Source of the DNA: Bacillota bacterium
Lineage (GTDB): Bacteria; Bacillota; Clostridia; Lachnospirales; Lachnospiraceae
Assembly (NCBI GenBank): GCA_023389295.1
Contig: JAEWEO010000316.1
Coordinates: 1-25,223, forward strand
Reading direction: 5' to 3'
Length of the DNA: 25,223 nucleotides
Below the pieces are notes generated by a model, which worked only from the letters and a program-made list of their open reading frames with translations, searched no databases and was not told where the DNA came from. The position numbers and the translations under genes were made by a program. Each line of letters starts with the position of its first letter. Within the stretch, counting starts at the first letter, position 1. Positions 7,878-14,993 of this stretch are shown here, in pieces.

Positions 7878-8942
7878 TTACTTCTCTAACTCCAAGTCAA
7901 GTTTTCCACCGCAGATTTCTTTGAATGCATCTACAATCTCATCTGAAGTTACTAGATCAGAAAGCTGTGAGTCCGCCATGATAAGCATTACTACATCCTG
8001 GTAAGTTGCTATCTCAACTTTATCTGCACCAACACAAATCCATTTATTGGGATTGATTCCCTCGAGCATTTCTTCAGCTACCGATTTTGCATCTGCAGCA
8101 TCCTTGGTACGAACAAGTACAAGTGAATATGCCTGTGAAATAATCATAGCTTCGGAAACTACAATTTCCTTGACCTTTGAAACATCCTTTAATCCGGTGT
8201 TATAGCTTACCATATCCATATTACTTAAATCTAGTGAATTACTAAGTAATCGTATGCCTGGATCCTTAATTCCATAGATCTTATCAATAATCGTGGTAAG
8301 ATCATCGCTAAGACCACTTGGTGCCTTATCTTCCTCTTTTGAGGCTTCACTATTGCTATCTTTATCTCCTGAGGGTTTCTTATCGTCTTGCTTACCGGTA
8401 TCTTTCCCTCCGGTTGAAGTTGAATTATCCTGCTTATTTGAGTCTTTTCCTCCGGTTGTGGTTGTATTATCTTTCTTACTTGTGTCTTTTCCGGATGTTG
8501 TTGTATTATCTTTCTTACCGGTGTCTTTTCCTGTGGTAGAGGTATTCTCTTTCTTACCAGTATCTTTTCCTGTGGTAGTGGTTGTACTCTCCTGCTTATC
8601 GGTATTATTTCCTGCCGCAGGGGTTATATCATTCCCATTAGTTGAATCTTTACCATCGGTAGCAGTCTCATTTTCATGTTTACCGGTTTCACTATCATCC
8701 GAAGAACTTGTATCCTCTTCCTCTGGCTTCTGATCATCCGAGGTAACATCCTCTGCATCGCTAGTCTCATTTTCCGACAGATTAGTATCCTCCGTCTTTG
8801 TATCCTCATTCTCATCCATAGGTGCCTCAGTTATGATATCTGAAGTACCCTCTTCCTTATCCACCTGATTTGATTTCTGGCATGCGGATAAAACACTTAC
8901 AAGCATTGTAACTATAAGTAAGATTGCAATATTCTTCTTCAT
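7878..8942 (-). CDS. DUF4358-type lipoprotein with a long acidic and Lys/Thr-rich repeat stalk
   Basis: A 354-residue lipoprotein. A signal peptide ends in the lipobox LSAC with C21 as the lipidated residue. Residues ~22-120 are acidic and Ser/Thr-rich. Residues ~125-190 carry five imperfect 13-14 residue repeats of the form GKDTGKKDNTTT. A folded C-terminal domain (~213-354) resembles DUF4358, a family of unknown function common in Lachnospiraceae. The gene is third in the operon after sigma and anti-sigma factors and directly precedes the MBOAT gene. It has a clear AAGGAG site. A cell-surface sensor or scaffold role for the acylation machinery is an inference from context. The repeat stalk should span the wall and is rich in possible modification sites. 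Confidence 0.85.
   Translation of the reverse strand: MKKNIAILLIVTMLVSVLSACQKSNQVDKEEGTSDIITEAPMDENEDTKTEDTNLSENETSDAEDVTSDDQKPEEEDTSSSDDSETGKHENETATDGKDSTNGNDITPAAGNNTDKQESTTTTTGKDTGKKENTSTTGKDTGKKDNTTTSGKDTSKKDNTTTTGGKDSNKQDNSTSTGGKDTGKQDDKKPSGDKDSNSEASKEEDKAPSGLSDDLTTIIDKIYGIKDPGIRLLSNSLDLSNMDMVSYNTGLKDVSKVKEIVVSEAMIISQAYSLVLVRTKDAADAKSVAEEMLEGINPNKWICVGADKVEIATYQDVVMLIMADSQLSDLVTSDEIVDAFKEICGGKLDLELEK
8373..8570 (-). repeat. In-frame tandem repeats coding the lipoprotein stalk
   Basis: About five degenerate units of roughly 39-42 bases encode GKDTGKKxNTxT-like peptides (residues ~125-190 of the lipoprotein). All units keep the reading frame, so copy number can change without breaking the gene. 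The long opposite-strand frame here is a by-product of the repeat. Confidence 0.8.
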
Positions 8943-9006
8943 TTTTATTCTCCTTCATTCATTAGGTTTTCCTTTGTAAATAAGTTGGGAGTAATGTGTC
9001 CTACGG

Positions 9007-9600
9007 CTAATTGGACTCATTTTCTTGTCTGATGGACCAGCTATTGCTACTCAAATTATATTCCAACAAGAAGTTTGTAACTTTACCATTTGTCTTAATT
9101 GTCATTCGAGGGGAGTCTTCCATCGTTGGATCATTAACCTTCCAAATGATTTTTGCATCAGCAGATAATTCTAAGGAATCAGAAACAGAAGCATCAAAAA
9201 GAAGCTCGTCATCATTATTTAATAATGTTCCATTTGAAACTGTTACTTCCGTATTGCTATCTACTTCAATCTCCAGTATTACCGTAGTAGGGGGAACACC
9301 AGCAGACATAGTCCTTGCCATTGACGGCATTTGATCTTCTTGTACCACCTGCATTGGCTCATATCCTACTATTCCTCCGTTTAACGAGATTGTTATGTCT
9401 CCTGCACTACGTGTAAGAAAAAATGCAGCTGAAACTAACAAGACTAGACAAGCAGTATAAGCCAGTACTTTCCGATATCTAAAATAAAAGGATTTAGAAA
9501 TCTGTGTGGTAACTTGAGGCTCCATAGATAAGACACGTTCCCTAAGATCCTCGGATGCATTGATGCTTTTATATGTATCTATTGCATTTTTATCAAACAT
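9007..9600 (-). CDS. One-pass membrane anti-sigma factor (predicted)
   Basis: A 197-residue protein with a short cytoplasmic N-terminus (YKSINASEDLRERVLS), one membrane segment (~45-63) and a mainly beta-rich extracytoplasmic domain. No ZAS-type HxxxCxxC zinc motif is present. The start is set at the ATG at 9600: it has GGAAGGAGGG just upstream and overlaps the sigma factor stop by 8 bases. A start 15 codons further up would lie deep inside the sigma gene and lacks a good site. The overlap, topology and position directly after an ECF sigma gene support an anti-sigma role. No recognised extracellular ligand domain was seen. Confidence 0.8.
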   Translation of the reverse strand: MFDKNAIDTYKSINASEDLRERVLSMEPQVTTQISKSFYFRYRKVLAYTACLVLLVSAAFFLTRSAGDITISLNGGIVGYEPMQVVQEDQMPSMARTMSAGVPPTTVILEIEVDSNTEVTVSNGTLLNNDDELLFDASVSDSLELSADAKIIWKVNDPTMEDSPRMTIKTNGKVTNFLLEYNLSSNSWSIRQENESN

Positions 9601-10087
9601 GGTTTTTCCCTCCTTCCAACTCCATTTTGAGCATCTCCCGTCCACGTAAAAGTCGCATTTTCACCGCAGATTTGCTTATTCCAAGCATTTTTGAAGTCTG
9701 TTCAACGGAATACCCTTCAAAATAATGAATTAATAAGGATAGCTTATATTTTTCCGGAAGGGCCAATATGCTTTTCAAAACCTCATTTGACTTGAATTGC
9801 TCCACAGGTATTTCTGCTATTTCCTCGAGCGGGATATACCTTCGTATTTTTTTACGCCGCTGCTGATCATGACATTGATTGATAGTTACTCTGACAAACC
9901 ATGCCTTTTCATGCTCGTGCTCACGTAAAACAGGAGGCTTACTTACATATTTTATAAAAACGTCATGTACAACATCCTCCGCATCCTCTCGTGAATACAA
10001 GATGGAGTAGGAAAGTCGGAATAACATATCAGCATATCTGTCATAGGCTGTCTGAAGGCTTGGATTTTCATAAGCATCAGCATTCAA
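9593..10087 (-). CDS. ECF-type RNA polymerase sigma factor
   Basis: A 164-residue sigma-70 family factor with only regions 2 and 4. Region 2 holds YDRYADMLFRLSY and DAEDVVHDVFIKY followed by AWFVRVTINQCHDQ. Region 4 holds LPEKYKLSLLIHYFEGYS and the helix-turn-helix around SKMLGISKSAVKMRLLRGRE. The chosen start is TTG at 10087, because AAGGGGGG lies 8 bases upstream. A GTG at 10114 in the same frame would put that site inside the coding region. It is first in an operon with its anti-sigma factor and three envelope genes, so it probably drives its own operon in response to an envelope signal. No matching ECF -35/-10 pair could be set with confidence in the AT-rich upstream DNA. Confidence 0.92.
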   Translation of the reverse strand: MNADAYENPSLQTAYDRYADMLFRLSYSILYSREDAEDVVHDVFIKYVSKPPVLREHEHEKAWFVRVTINQCHDQQRRKKIRRYIPLEEIAEIPVEQFKSNEVLKSILALPEKYKLSLLIHYFEGYSVEQTSKMLGISKSAVKMRLLRGREMLKMELEGGKNHV

Positions 10088-10530
10088 TTGTCTTACCCCC
10101 CTTATATAAAACACGTTTCAAAAAGGCAAACAGTCACATTCTGTTTTTAATTTAATTTCATAATTGAATTTATTTTACTTTATTAATTCATAACAAGTGA
10201 CTTGACTTACCAATTCATCTTATGAAATTTTTAACCTTATTGCTTAACTTTTGTTTTATCTATCTTTTTATTTTTCTATGTACCTGTTTATTGATCTTTT
10301 TATATTGATCTTTTATTTATTCCTTATTGTCGCACATCATTAATAATTATATGGGATGAAGGAGAACTCAAATAATTACGAAACCTTCTAGAATATATTA
10401 AGAAAAGTTATTGTTTTACTAATTTTTGAGCTTACTAAGATTTTCTATGTAAGTATATAATATGAAGAAGTGTTAGTCAAACAAACGAATGAAAGAATAG
10501 CAGACATTTTATGAATCATGTATTTAAAAA

Positions 10531-10559
10531 TCCCTTATCTATTTAATTAAGATAAGGGA
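10531..10559 (-). terminator. Rho-independent terminator of the small lipoprotein gene
   Basis: A perfect 10-bp stem (TCCCTTATCT / AGATAAGGGA) with an AT-only loop is followed on the minus strand by ATTTTTAAA. It lies about 200 bases after the stop codon at 10755, so the transcript would carry a long 3' tail with the 12-bp repeats. Confidence 0.7.
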
Positions 10560-10656
10560 AATATTATTTACAATATACTTTTCAAGACTGTGATTATATA
10601 ATTTGTAGCATCCATAGGTAAAAAATAGAGGTTTAGTGTTTTAGGTTCAGTTTTAG

Positions 10657-10698
10657 GTTTGGTTTTTGGTTTGGTTTTTGGTTTGGTTTTTGGTTTAT
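10657..10698. repeat. 12-bp tandem repeat (GGTTTGGTTTTT), three full copies plus partials
   Basis: Perfect copies begin at 10657, 10669 and 10681 and continue into a partial copy. Degenerate GGTTTAG/GGTTCAG-like copies precede it from about 10631. In one minus-strand frame the repeat reads KPKT repeatedly, but that frame has no usable start, so it is treated as non-coding. Confidence 0.85.
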
Positions 10699-10754
10699 TG
10701 TTTATTTACTTTTTAGGTTTAATTTTTTAAATCAAACTTTTAAGGTATAAAAGC

Positions 10755-11252
10755 TCATAGTGAAATAGCTTCCTCATCTTCATCTAAGAAAAAGTACTCA
10801 AAATTAGATATCCCTGAAGTATCATAGTAATAGACAAAGGGAATTTTATCGATGGTTATTATCTCCTCTTTCCCATCTTTTATTATCCTTAGACTATTAC
10901 TCTTTTCATTATTACTTAGGAATACGTAACCACTAGACCACGGAAGGCTATACATATCCATGCCTCGATCATACAATTTATAATCGTGAATATATTCGTA
11001 TTTCTTCCCATTCTTTTCAAATTCAGTTGCGTAATAACTATGACCTTGGTTACTATCTCCTGTCATAGTACATATTAGAGATGCATTCTCTAATTCAATT
11101 GTTCCTATGACCTGAATCGATGACTCTTTTGAAATGTTATTTTCCTTCGTTATGATTTGTAACATCTCTTCTTCATTTTTTGCACTTTTACTACATCCTG
11201 ATAAACAGACGGCAATACATAAAAAAAATATCGTTTTTGTGATCCTTTTCAT
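10755..11252 (-). CDS. Small lipoprotein of unknown function
   Basis: A 165-residue protein with a lipoprotein signal peptide ending in LSGC (C20). The remaining part has a polar, acidic start (KNEEEMLQIITKEN) and an apparently beta-rich body with many Tyr residues. I do not recognise a family. The ATG at 11252 has AAAGGAGC at good spacing. It has its own promoter (11332-11359) divergent from the CofE-like gene, and its own terminator, so it is monocistronic. It ends with an acidic tail (DEDEEAISL). Surface location is well supported; function is not. Confidence 0.75.
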   Translation of the reverse strand: MKRITKTIFFLCIAVCLSGCSKSAKNEEEMLQIITKENNISKESSIQVIGTIELENASLICTMTGDSNQGHSYYATEFEKNGKKYEYIHDYKLYDRGMDMYSLPWSSGYVFLSNNEKSNSLRIIKDGKEEIITIDKIPFVYYYDTSGISNFEYFFLDEDEEAISL

Positions 11253-11331
11253 ATGGGCTCCTTTTATATAGATTCCTTAGTTACTTACTTCAATAAATCC
11301 TTCCACAAAGAGAATATGTAGACTTATACAA

Positions 11332-11359
11332 ATTATAGCAGGTGTTCCAATTATTTCAA
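11332..11359 (-). promoter_or_regulatory. Promoter of the small lipoprotein gene
   Basis: On the minus strand: TTGAAA (11359-11354), a 16-base spacer, and an extended TGCTATAAT -10 (core 11337-11332). It forms the left arm of the inverted repeat that contains the mirrored promoter of the CofE-like gene. Confidence 0.7.
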
Positions 11360-11385
11360 AGCATTATATAATAAAACACCTTTGC

Positions 11386-11414
11386 TTTCTATAAAAAAAC
11401 ACCTCTGCTATAAT
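11386..11414 (+). promoter_or_regulatory. Promoter of the CofE-like gene
   Basis: An extended -10 TGCTATAAT (core 11409-11414) is preceded at 17 bases by a weak -35 (TTTCTA, 11386-11391). The extended TG motif may compensate for the poor -35. The leader to the ATG at 11528 would be about 105 bases. Confidence 0.5.
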
Positions 11415-11527
11415 TTGTACTTATGGCTGATATAAAAAGTATCAGTTTTACTATTATCCTACATCGTGTTATAATAGAATTCAAAAGCCATCAAATATAT
11501 GATGTAAAGATAGAAGGAGAAATACAT

Positions 11528-12718
11528 ATGGAAAGATTAATCGGTACAGTTTCAAGAGGCGTTCGTGCTCCAATTATCCGTCAAGGAGATGATATAGCTG
11601 AAATCATTGTAAATAGTGTTCTTGACGCGGCAAAAAGTGAGAATTTCGAACTACATGATCAGGATGTTATCGCAGCTACAGAAGCAGTCATTGCACGTGC
11701 ACAAGGAAATTATGCAACTGTTGATCAGATAGCTACTGATATTAAAAATAAATTTGAAGAGGAAACCATCGGTGTTATTTTCCCCATTTTAAGCCGTAAT
11801 CGTTTTTCCATCTGTCTTAAGGGCATAGCAAAAGGTGCTAAAAAAATAGTCCTTATGCTAAGCTATCCTTCTGACGAAGTAGGAAATCATTTAGTTGATC
11901 TTGATACACTTGATGAAAAGGGAATTAACCCTTGGACCGATGTTCTAACAGAAGCACAGTATCGTGAGCTATTCGGCTATCGTAAGCACACATTCACCGG
12001 TGTAGATTACATCGAATACTACAAAGAGCTGATTCAAAATGAAGGTTGTGAAGTTGAAGTTATTCTTGCAAATGATTGCCGTGCAATCTTAAATTATACC
12101 AAATGCGTTTTAACCTGTGACATTCATAGCCGCGCTAGATCTAAACGTTTATTAACTGCTGCAGGAGCCAAGCTGGTATTTGGTTTAGATGATCTCTTAA
12201 CCGCTCCTGTGAACGGAAGTGGATATAATGAAAATTATGGCTTACTTGGTAGTAACAAAGCAACAGAGGAAACTGTTAAATTATTTCCTCGTAATTGTAT
12301 GCCTGTTGTTGAGAAAGTTCAGCAGAGTATTCTTGAGAAAACCGGAAAGCATGTAGAAGTTATGATTTATGGTGATGGTGCTTTCAAAGACCCGGTAGGT
12401 AAAATATGGGAGCTAGCTGATCCGGTAGTTTCTCCTGCTTATACCTCAGGCCTAGAAGGTCAACCAAACGAAGTAAAACTAAAATATCTTGCAGATAATG
12501 ATTTTGCTAATCTAAGCGGAGCAGAATTAAAAGAGGCTATTTCAAATTACATTCGTCACAAAGATAATGATCTTGTTGGAAGCATGGTATCTCAGGGTAC
12601 TACCCCTAGAAGATTAACTGACCTAATCGGTTCTCTCTGTGACCTTACCTCCGGTAGTGGAGACAAAGGAACCCCTATCGTATTAGTACAGGGCTACTTT
12701 GACAATTACACCAAATAG
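11528..12718 (+). CDS. CofE-like F420-0:gamma-glutamyl ligase family protein
   Basis: A 396-residue protein resembling the coenzyme F420-0:L-glutamate ligase family (CofE, PF01996). CofE adds glutamate to F420-0 with GTP. The N-terminal part reads LIGTVSRGVRAPIIRQGDDIAEI, a family-like opening, and a C-terminal block with MIYGDGAFKDPVGKIWELADP fits the metal/nucleotide region. The ATG at 11528 has GAAGGAGAA at proper spacing; an upstream in-frame ATG at 11423 sits right at the promoter and is rejected. A strong terminator follows, so it is monocistronic. No other F420 genes are in the window, and clostridia of this type are not known F420 makers, so the acceptor is probably something else. 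The true substrate is unknown. Confidence 0.8.
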   Translation: MERLIGTVSRGVRAPIIRQGDDIAEIIVNSVLDAAKSENFELHDQDVIAATEAVIARAQGNYATVDQIATDIKNKFEEETIGVIFPILSRNRFSICLKGIAKGAKKIVLMLSYPSDEVGNHLVDLDTLDEKGINPWTDVLTEAQYRELFGYRKHTFTGVDYIEYYKELIQNEGCEVEVILANDCRAILNYTKCVLTCDIHSRARSKRLLTAAGAKLVFGLDDLLTAPVNGSGYNENYGLLGSNKATEETVKLFPRNCMPVVEKVQQSILEKTGKHVEVMIYGDGAFKDPVGKIWELADPVVSPAYTSGLEGQPNEVKLKYLADNDFANLSGAELKEAISNYIRHKDNDLVGSMVSQGTTPRRLTDLIGSLCDLTSGSGDKGTPIVLVQGYFDNYTK

Positions 12719-12726
12719 ATCCTACT

Positions 12727-12772
12727 GAGCTTATATTCATAGCAAATTGCTTGAATATAAGCTCTTTTTATT
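12727..12772 (+). terminator. Strong Rho-independent terminator of the CofE-like gene
   Basis: GAGCTTATATTCA (12727-12739) pairs perfectly with TGAATATAAGCTC (12752-12764), followed by TTTTTATTT. It starts 8 bases after the stop codon. Confidence 0.92.
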
Positions 12773-12817
12773 TGCTCGTAAGCAAAGTGAGCCTTTTATA
12801 AGCTTGCCTTATTAAAA

Positions 12818-12873
12818 TGCGAACGCGCACGCGAACCGGAGAAACTTGCGTAGCGTGTTTCTTCCGGTAGTTT
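12818..12873. repeat. GC-rich hairpin element, possible dispersed intergenic repeat
   Basis: A GC-rich block (GCGAACGCGCACGCGAACC and on) interrupts AT-rich spacer. ACCGGAGAAAC (12835-12845) pairs with GTTTCTTCCGGT (12857-12868) with one bulged base, and AGTTTTTGG follows on the plus strand. It could act as a second terminator after the CofE-like gene, but its base composition suggests a REP-like repeat. Only one copy is in the window. Confidence 0.45.
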
Positions 12874-12939
12874 TTGGACTAAAAGAATTGCATTCTTCAT
12901 ATTCATATAAAAGAATATAGTAATAGGAAGGTAATTCAT

Positions 12940-14355
12940 TTGATCAACTTTAAGGTTAACCTTCAGCCAATTGTTAATAACATCAACTTACCTACGGTTT
13001 TAAAAACAGCCATTTCTCCTTGGGATATGGTAGAACGATTATTTATAGCTACCCAGGTAGGAGAAATCTTTTTTCTTGGAGATGGATTTATTGGGACATT
13101 GTTGGATATTCGCTCTCAAGTCTTAACATTAGGAGCTTCTAGCGGAGGATATGATGAACGGGGATTACTTGGACTTGCATTTCATCCTGAATTTTCGAAC
13201 AATGGCTTATTTTATCTTCATTACTCCGTAGCTGGGACCCAAGGCCCCGGTGCCCTATCACAACCCTATCACCCCAATCCTTGCGACCAGGGGACCTTAA
13301 ACCTCAAATGGAACAATAGAGAAACACAGTATGATCATATAGATACCGTAGAAGAATGGACTTTACTATCCAATGGACAATCACAAAAACAACGTACCCT
13401 ATTAAATATAAGAAGGCCCTTCCTAAATCATAATGGTGTCAATAGTTTAAACTTTTCACCTGAAACCGGTAAACTCATTTTAACAACCGGCGATGGTGGT
13501 TCAGGCTATGATCCCTTCAATCTAAGCCAGGATAATATGGAAATTGCAGGGAAGATCATTGAGATTGATATATCAAGAGATACATTAGAAATTAATCCAC
13601 CCGTCGTCACACGTTTTGATGAACTTCCCCTTGAAATTCAAGAGATTCTTACGTTAATAGCCAAGGGCGTACGCAATATTCCTGGTATTTCATTTCAACG
13701 GTATTATGACGACTATATCAAGTATGTAGGAAATGTCGGTCAAGACTTGGTAGAATCGATTTATTCCTTTCTTCATTATATGCCGATACCAGTTACTCAG
13801 CTTGTGCAGGCTTCCTTCAAAGAAGCTGAACCTGATAAAGAGGGCTTTATTAACTTTGGATGGCGTGGCTGGGAAGGTAATCTCCCCACTTCGATTATTA
13901 GAGACTGTACTTCTGATCAGACATTGGATGAGTTAACGATAGCCTATTATGATGAAGCCATAAAAACTTCAGCCATTCGTCTCTTACCTTTTACTTGCTA
14001 CTATCATAAAGAACCCCGTACGGATAAGTTTGGTGGAACAGCGTTAACCGGAGTTCAGGTCTATATGGGTAATCAAATTCCTGAATTGGCACAAAGTGTA
14101 GTATTTACTGATTTTGAAAGAAATGAAGATTCCCCTCCTCCTGTTCGAGGAGCTTTGGCTTATAGCAGGATTAGTGAGACCTGCAAATTGAGCGACTATA
14201 ATATCATTGAAACGAATTATGACTTTGGCTCTCAATCTGCATATTATGTAAGTTTAGGAACCAATCTAAATCAAACAAAGCTTTATTTAGGAACTTACGG
14301 GTCAAGAAATGTTACTGATTATTACCAAGGTACTGTATTTGAAGTAATTCCCTAA
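12940..14355 (+). CDS. Glucose/sorbosone-dehydrogenase-like beta-propeller protein
   Basis: A 471-residue protein of the GSDH (PQQ-dependent sugar dehydrogenase-like, HHIP-type) six-bladed propeller family. Typical blocks are DERGLLGLAFHPEF (~72-85), NHNGVNSLNFSPETGKLIL with TTGDGGSGYDP (~163-192), GKIIEIDI and INFGWRGWEG. Known members oxidise sugars with PQQ, but many are uncharacterised. The start is TTG at 12940 with AGGAAGG 8 bases upstream. There is no signal peptide, which is unexpected for a family that is usually exported. The membrane-protein gene follows after 32 bases and is probably co-transcribed. Whether it binds PQQ, and whether it is an enzyme at all, cannot be told from sequence. 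Confidence 0.8.
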   Translation: MINFKVNLQPIVNNINLPTVLKTAISPWDMVERLFIATQVGEIFFLGDGFIGTLLDIRSQVLTLGASSGGYDERGLLGLAFHPEFSNNGLFYLHYSVAGTQGPGALSQPYHPNPCDQGTLNLKWNNRETQYDHIDTVEEWTLLSNGQSQKQRTLLNIRRPFLNHNGVNSLNFSPETGKLILTTGDGGSGYDPFNLSQDNMEIAGKIIEIDISRDTLEINPPVVTRFDELPLEIQEILTLIAKGVRNIPGISFQRYYDDYIKYVGNVGQDLVESIYSFLHYMPIPVTQLVQASFKEAEPDKEGFINFGWRGWEGNLPTSIIRDCTSDQTLDELTIAYYDEAIKTSAIRLLPFTCYYHKEPRTDKFGGTALTGVQVYMGNQIPELAQSVVFTDFERNEDSPPPVRGALAYSRISETCKLSDYNIIETNYDFGSQSAYYVSLGTNLNQTKLYLGTYGSRNVTDYYQGTVFEVIP

Positions 14356-14387
14356 TACTTATCATCATACCTGGTGGGAGGATCTGT

Positions 14388-14894
14388 TTGAAGAAAACGA
14401 ATATAGGAACGTTTATTTGTTTTGGAGGTATATTGTCAGCAATAACTGTACTATTTCAATCTGCACCAGTATTTTTACCGACAATCGGATTAGCTTTAAG
14501 CCCCTTCAGCACTCTACCTATTGCAATTGCTGCTACCTCTCATATATCTCTTGGTTTTGCTGTACTAATCTCTTCGACATTAATACTTATCTTTGTTAGT
14601 GTTGAGGAGGCTATCATTCTTCTTTTCACCACAGGGCTATTAGGATTGATCATTGGAATACTCCTGTCTAGAAAAGGAATCCTATTATCAATATCATTTT
14701 CTAGCCTAGCGTTAACCATCGGACTTATTGTTTTAACTTATTTCATAAACTTCTCTTCATTCGTAGATTTTGCAAGGTTGCTTTCAACCCCTATTATTTT
14801 ATTAATATATTTTATTTTTTCATTTTTATATGCTTTACTCTGGAATATCTGCTTAATGAAATGTATGAAACGCCTAAAACAAATAAACACTTGA
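14388..14894 (+). CDS. Small polytopic membrane protein of unknown function
   Basis: A 168-residue, very hydrophobic protein with about five membrane segments and a basic C-terminal tail (KCMKRLKQINT). The start is TTG at 14388 with GGGAGGA four bases upstream. The overall look, with a short N-terminal KK and a segment rich in small residues (LSAITVLFQSAPVFLPTIG), recalls small substrate-binding membrane subunits (ECF-transporter S-component-like or YybS-like), but no family could be fixed. It follows the propeller gene closely and ends before a convergent terminator. Confidence 0.7.
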   Translation: MKKTNIGTFICFGGILSAITVLFQSAPVFLPTIGLALSPFSTLPIAIAATSHISLGFAVLISSTLILIFVSVEEAIILLFTTGLLGLIIGILLSRKGILLSISFSSLALTIGLIVLTYFINFSSFVDFARLLSTPIILLIYFIFSFLYALLWNICLMKCMKRLKQINT

Positions 14895-14931
14895 TCTAGA
14901 ACTTTATTATCCTATCTAAATGATGCTACAA

Positions 14932-14979
14932 AAGGGGCTATCGCCTCACGATTTTCAATCGTTAGAGCGATAGCCCCTT
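14932..14979. terminator. Bidirectional terminator between convergent genes
   Basis: AAGGGGCTATCGC (14932-14944) pairs perfectly with GCGATAGCCCCTT (14967-14979), with an inner ACGATT/AATCGT stem. On the minus strand it ends in CCCCTTTTG, a good terminator for the TelA gene. It lies 37 bases after the plus-strand membrane protein stop and 14 bases past the TelA stop. Confidence 0.88.
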
Positions 14980-14993
14980 GATAATAAAGAGCT

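Larger units (their letters stand above)
10115..10754. other. Long AT-rich non-coding gap
   Basis: More than 600 bases without a supportable gene. The first ~400 bases next to the sigma operon are extremely AT-rich with stops in all frames, and should contain the sigma operon promoter, which I could not place. The rest holds a terminator (10531-10559) and a tandem repeat (10657-10698), both probably in the 3' untranslated part of the small lipoprotein transcript. Confidence 0.6.
11327..11419. repeat. Promoter-containing inverted repeat with a third direct copy
   Basis: The left arm at 11327-11346 is the reverse complement of 11398-11419 except for a 2-base insertion. Each arm holds AACACCT, then TGCTATAAT. 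A further partial direct copy, AACACCTTTGCT, lies at 11375-11386, 23 bases from the copy at 11398. The copies coincide with the divergent -10 elements. Confidence 0.75.

Noticed and set aside
8293..8733. Long plus-strand open frame (146 codons) rich in Ser, Val and Leu
   Set aside because: It is the exact antisense of the lipoprotein repeat region; its length comes from the repeat composition and it has no ribosome site.
10657..10698. CRISPR-like or telomere-like array
   Set aside because: Units are 12 bp without spacers, and only three are perfect; no cas genes nearby.
10631..10740. KPKT-repeat peptide encoded in one minus frame
   Set aside because: There is no start codon with a ribosome site and a stop lies just upstream; best seen as simple-sequence DNA.
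11423..11527. Upstream in-frame ATG giving the CofE-like protein 35 more residues
   Set aside because: It starts about 9 bases after the -10 element, has no ribosome site, and the added residues do not look like the family; the ATG at 11528 has GAAGGAG.
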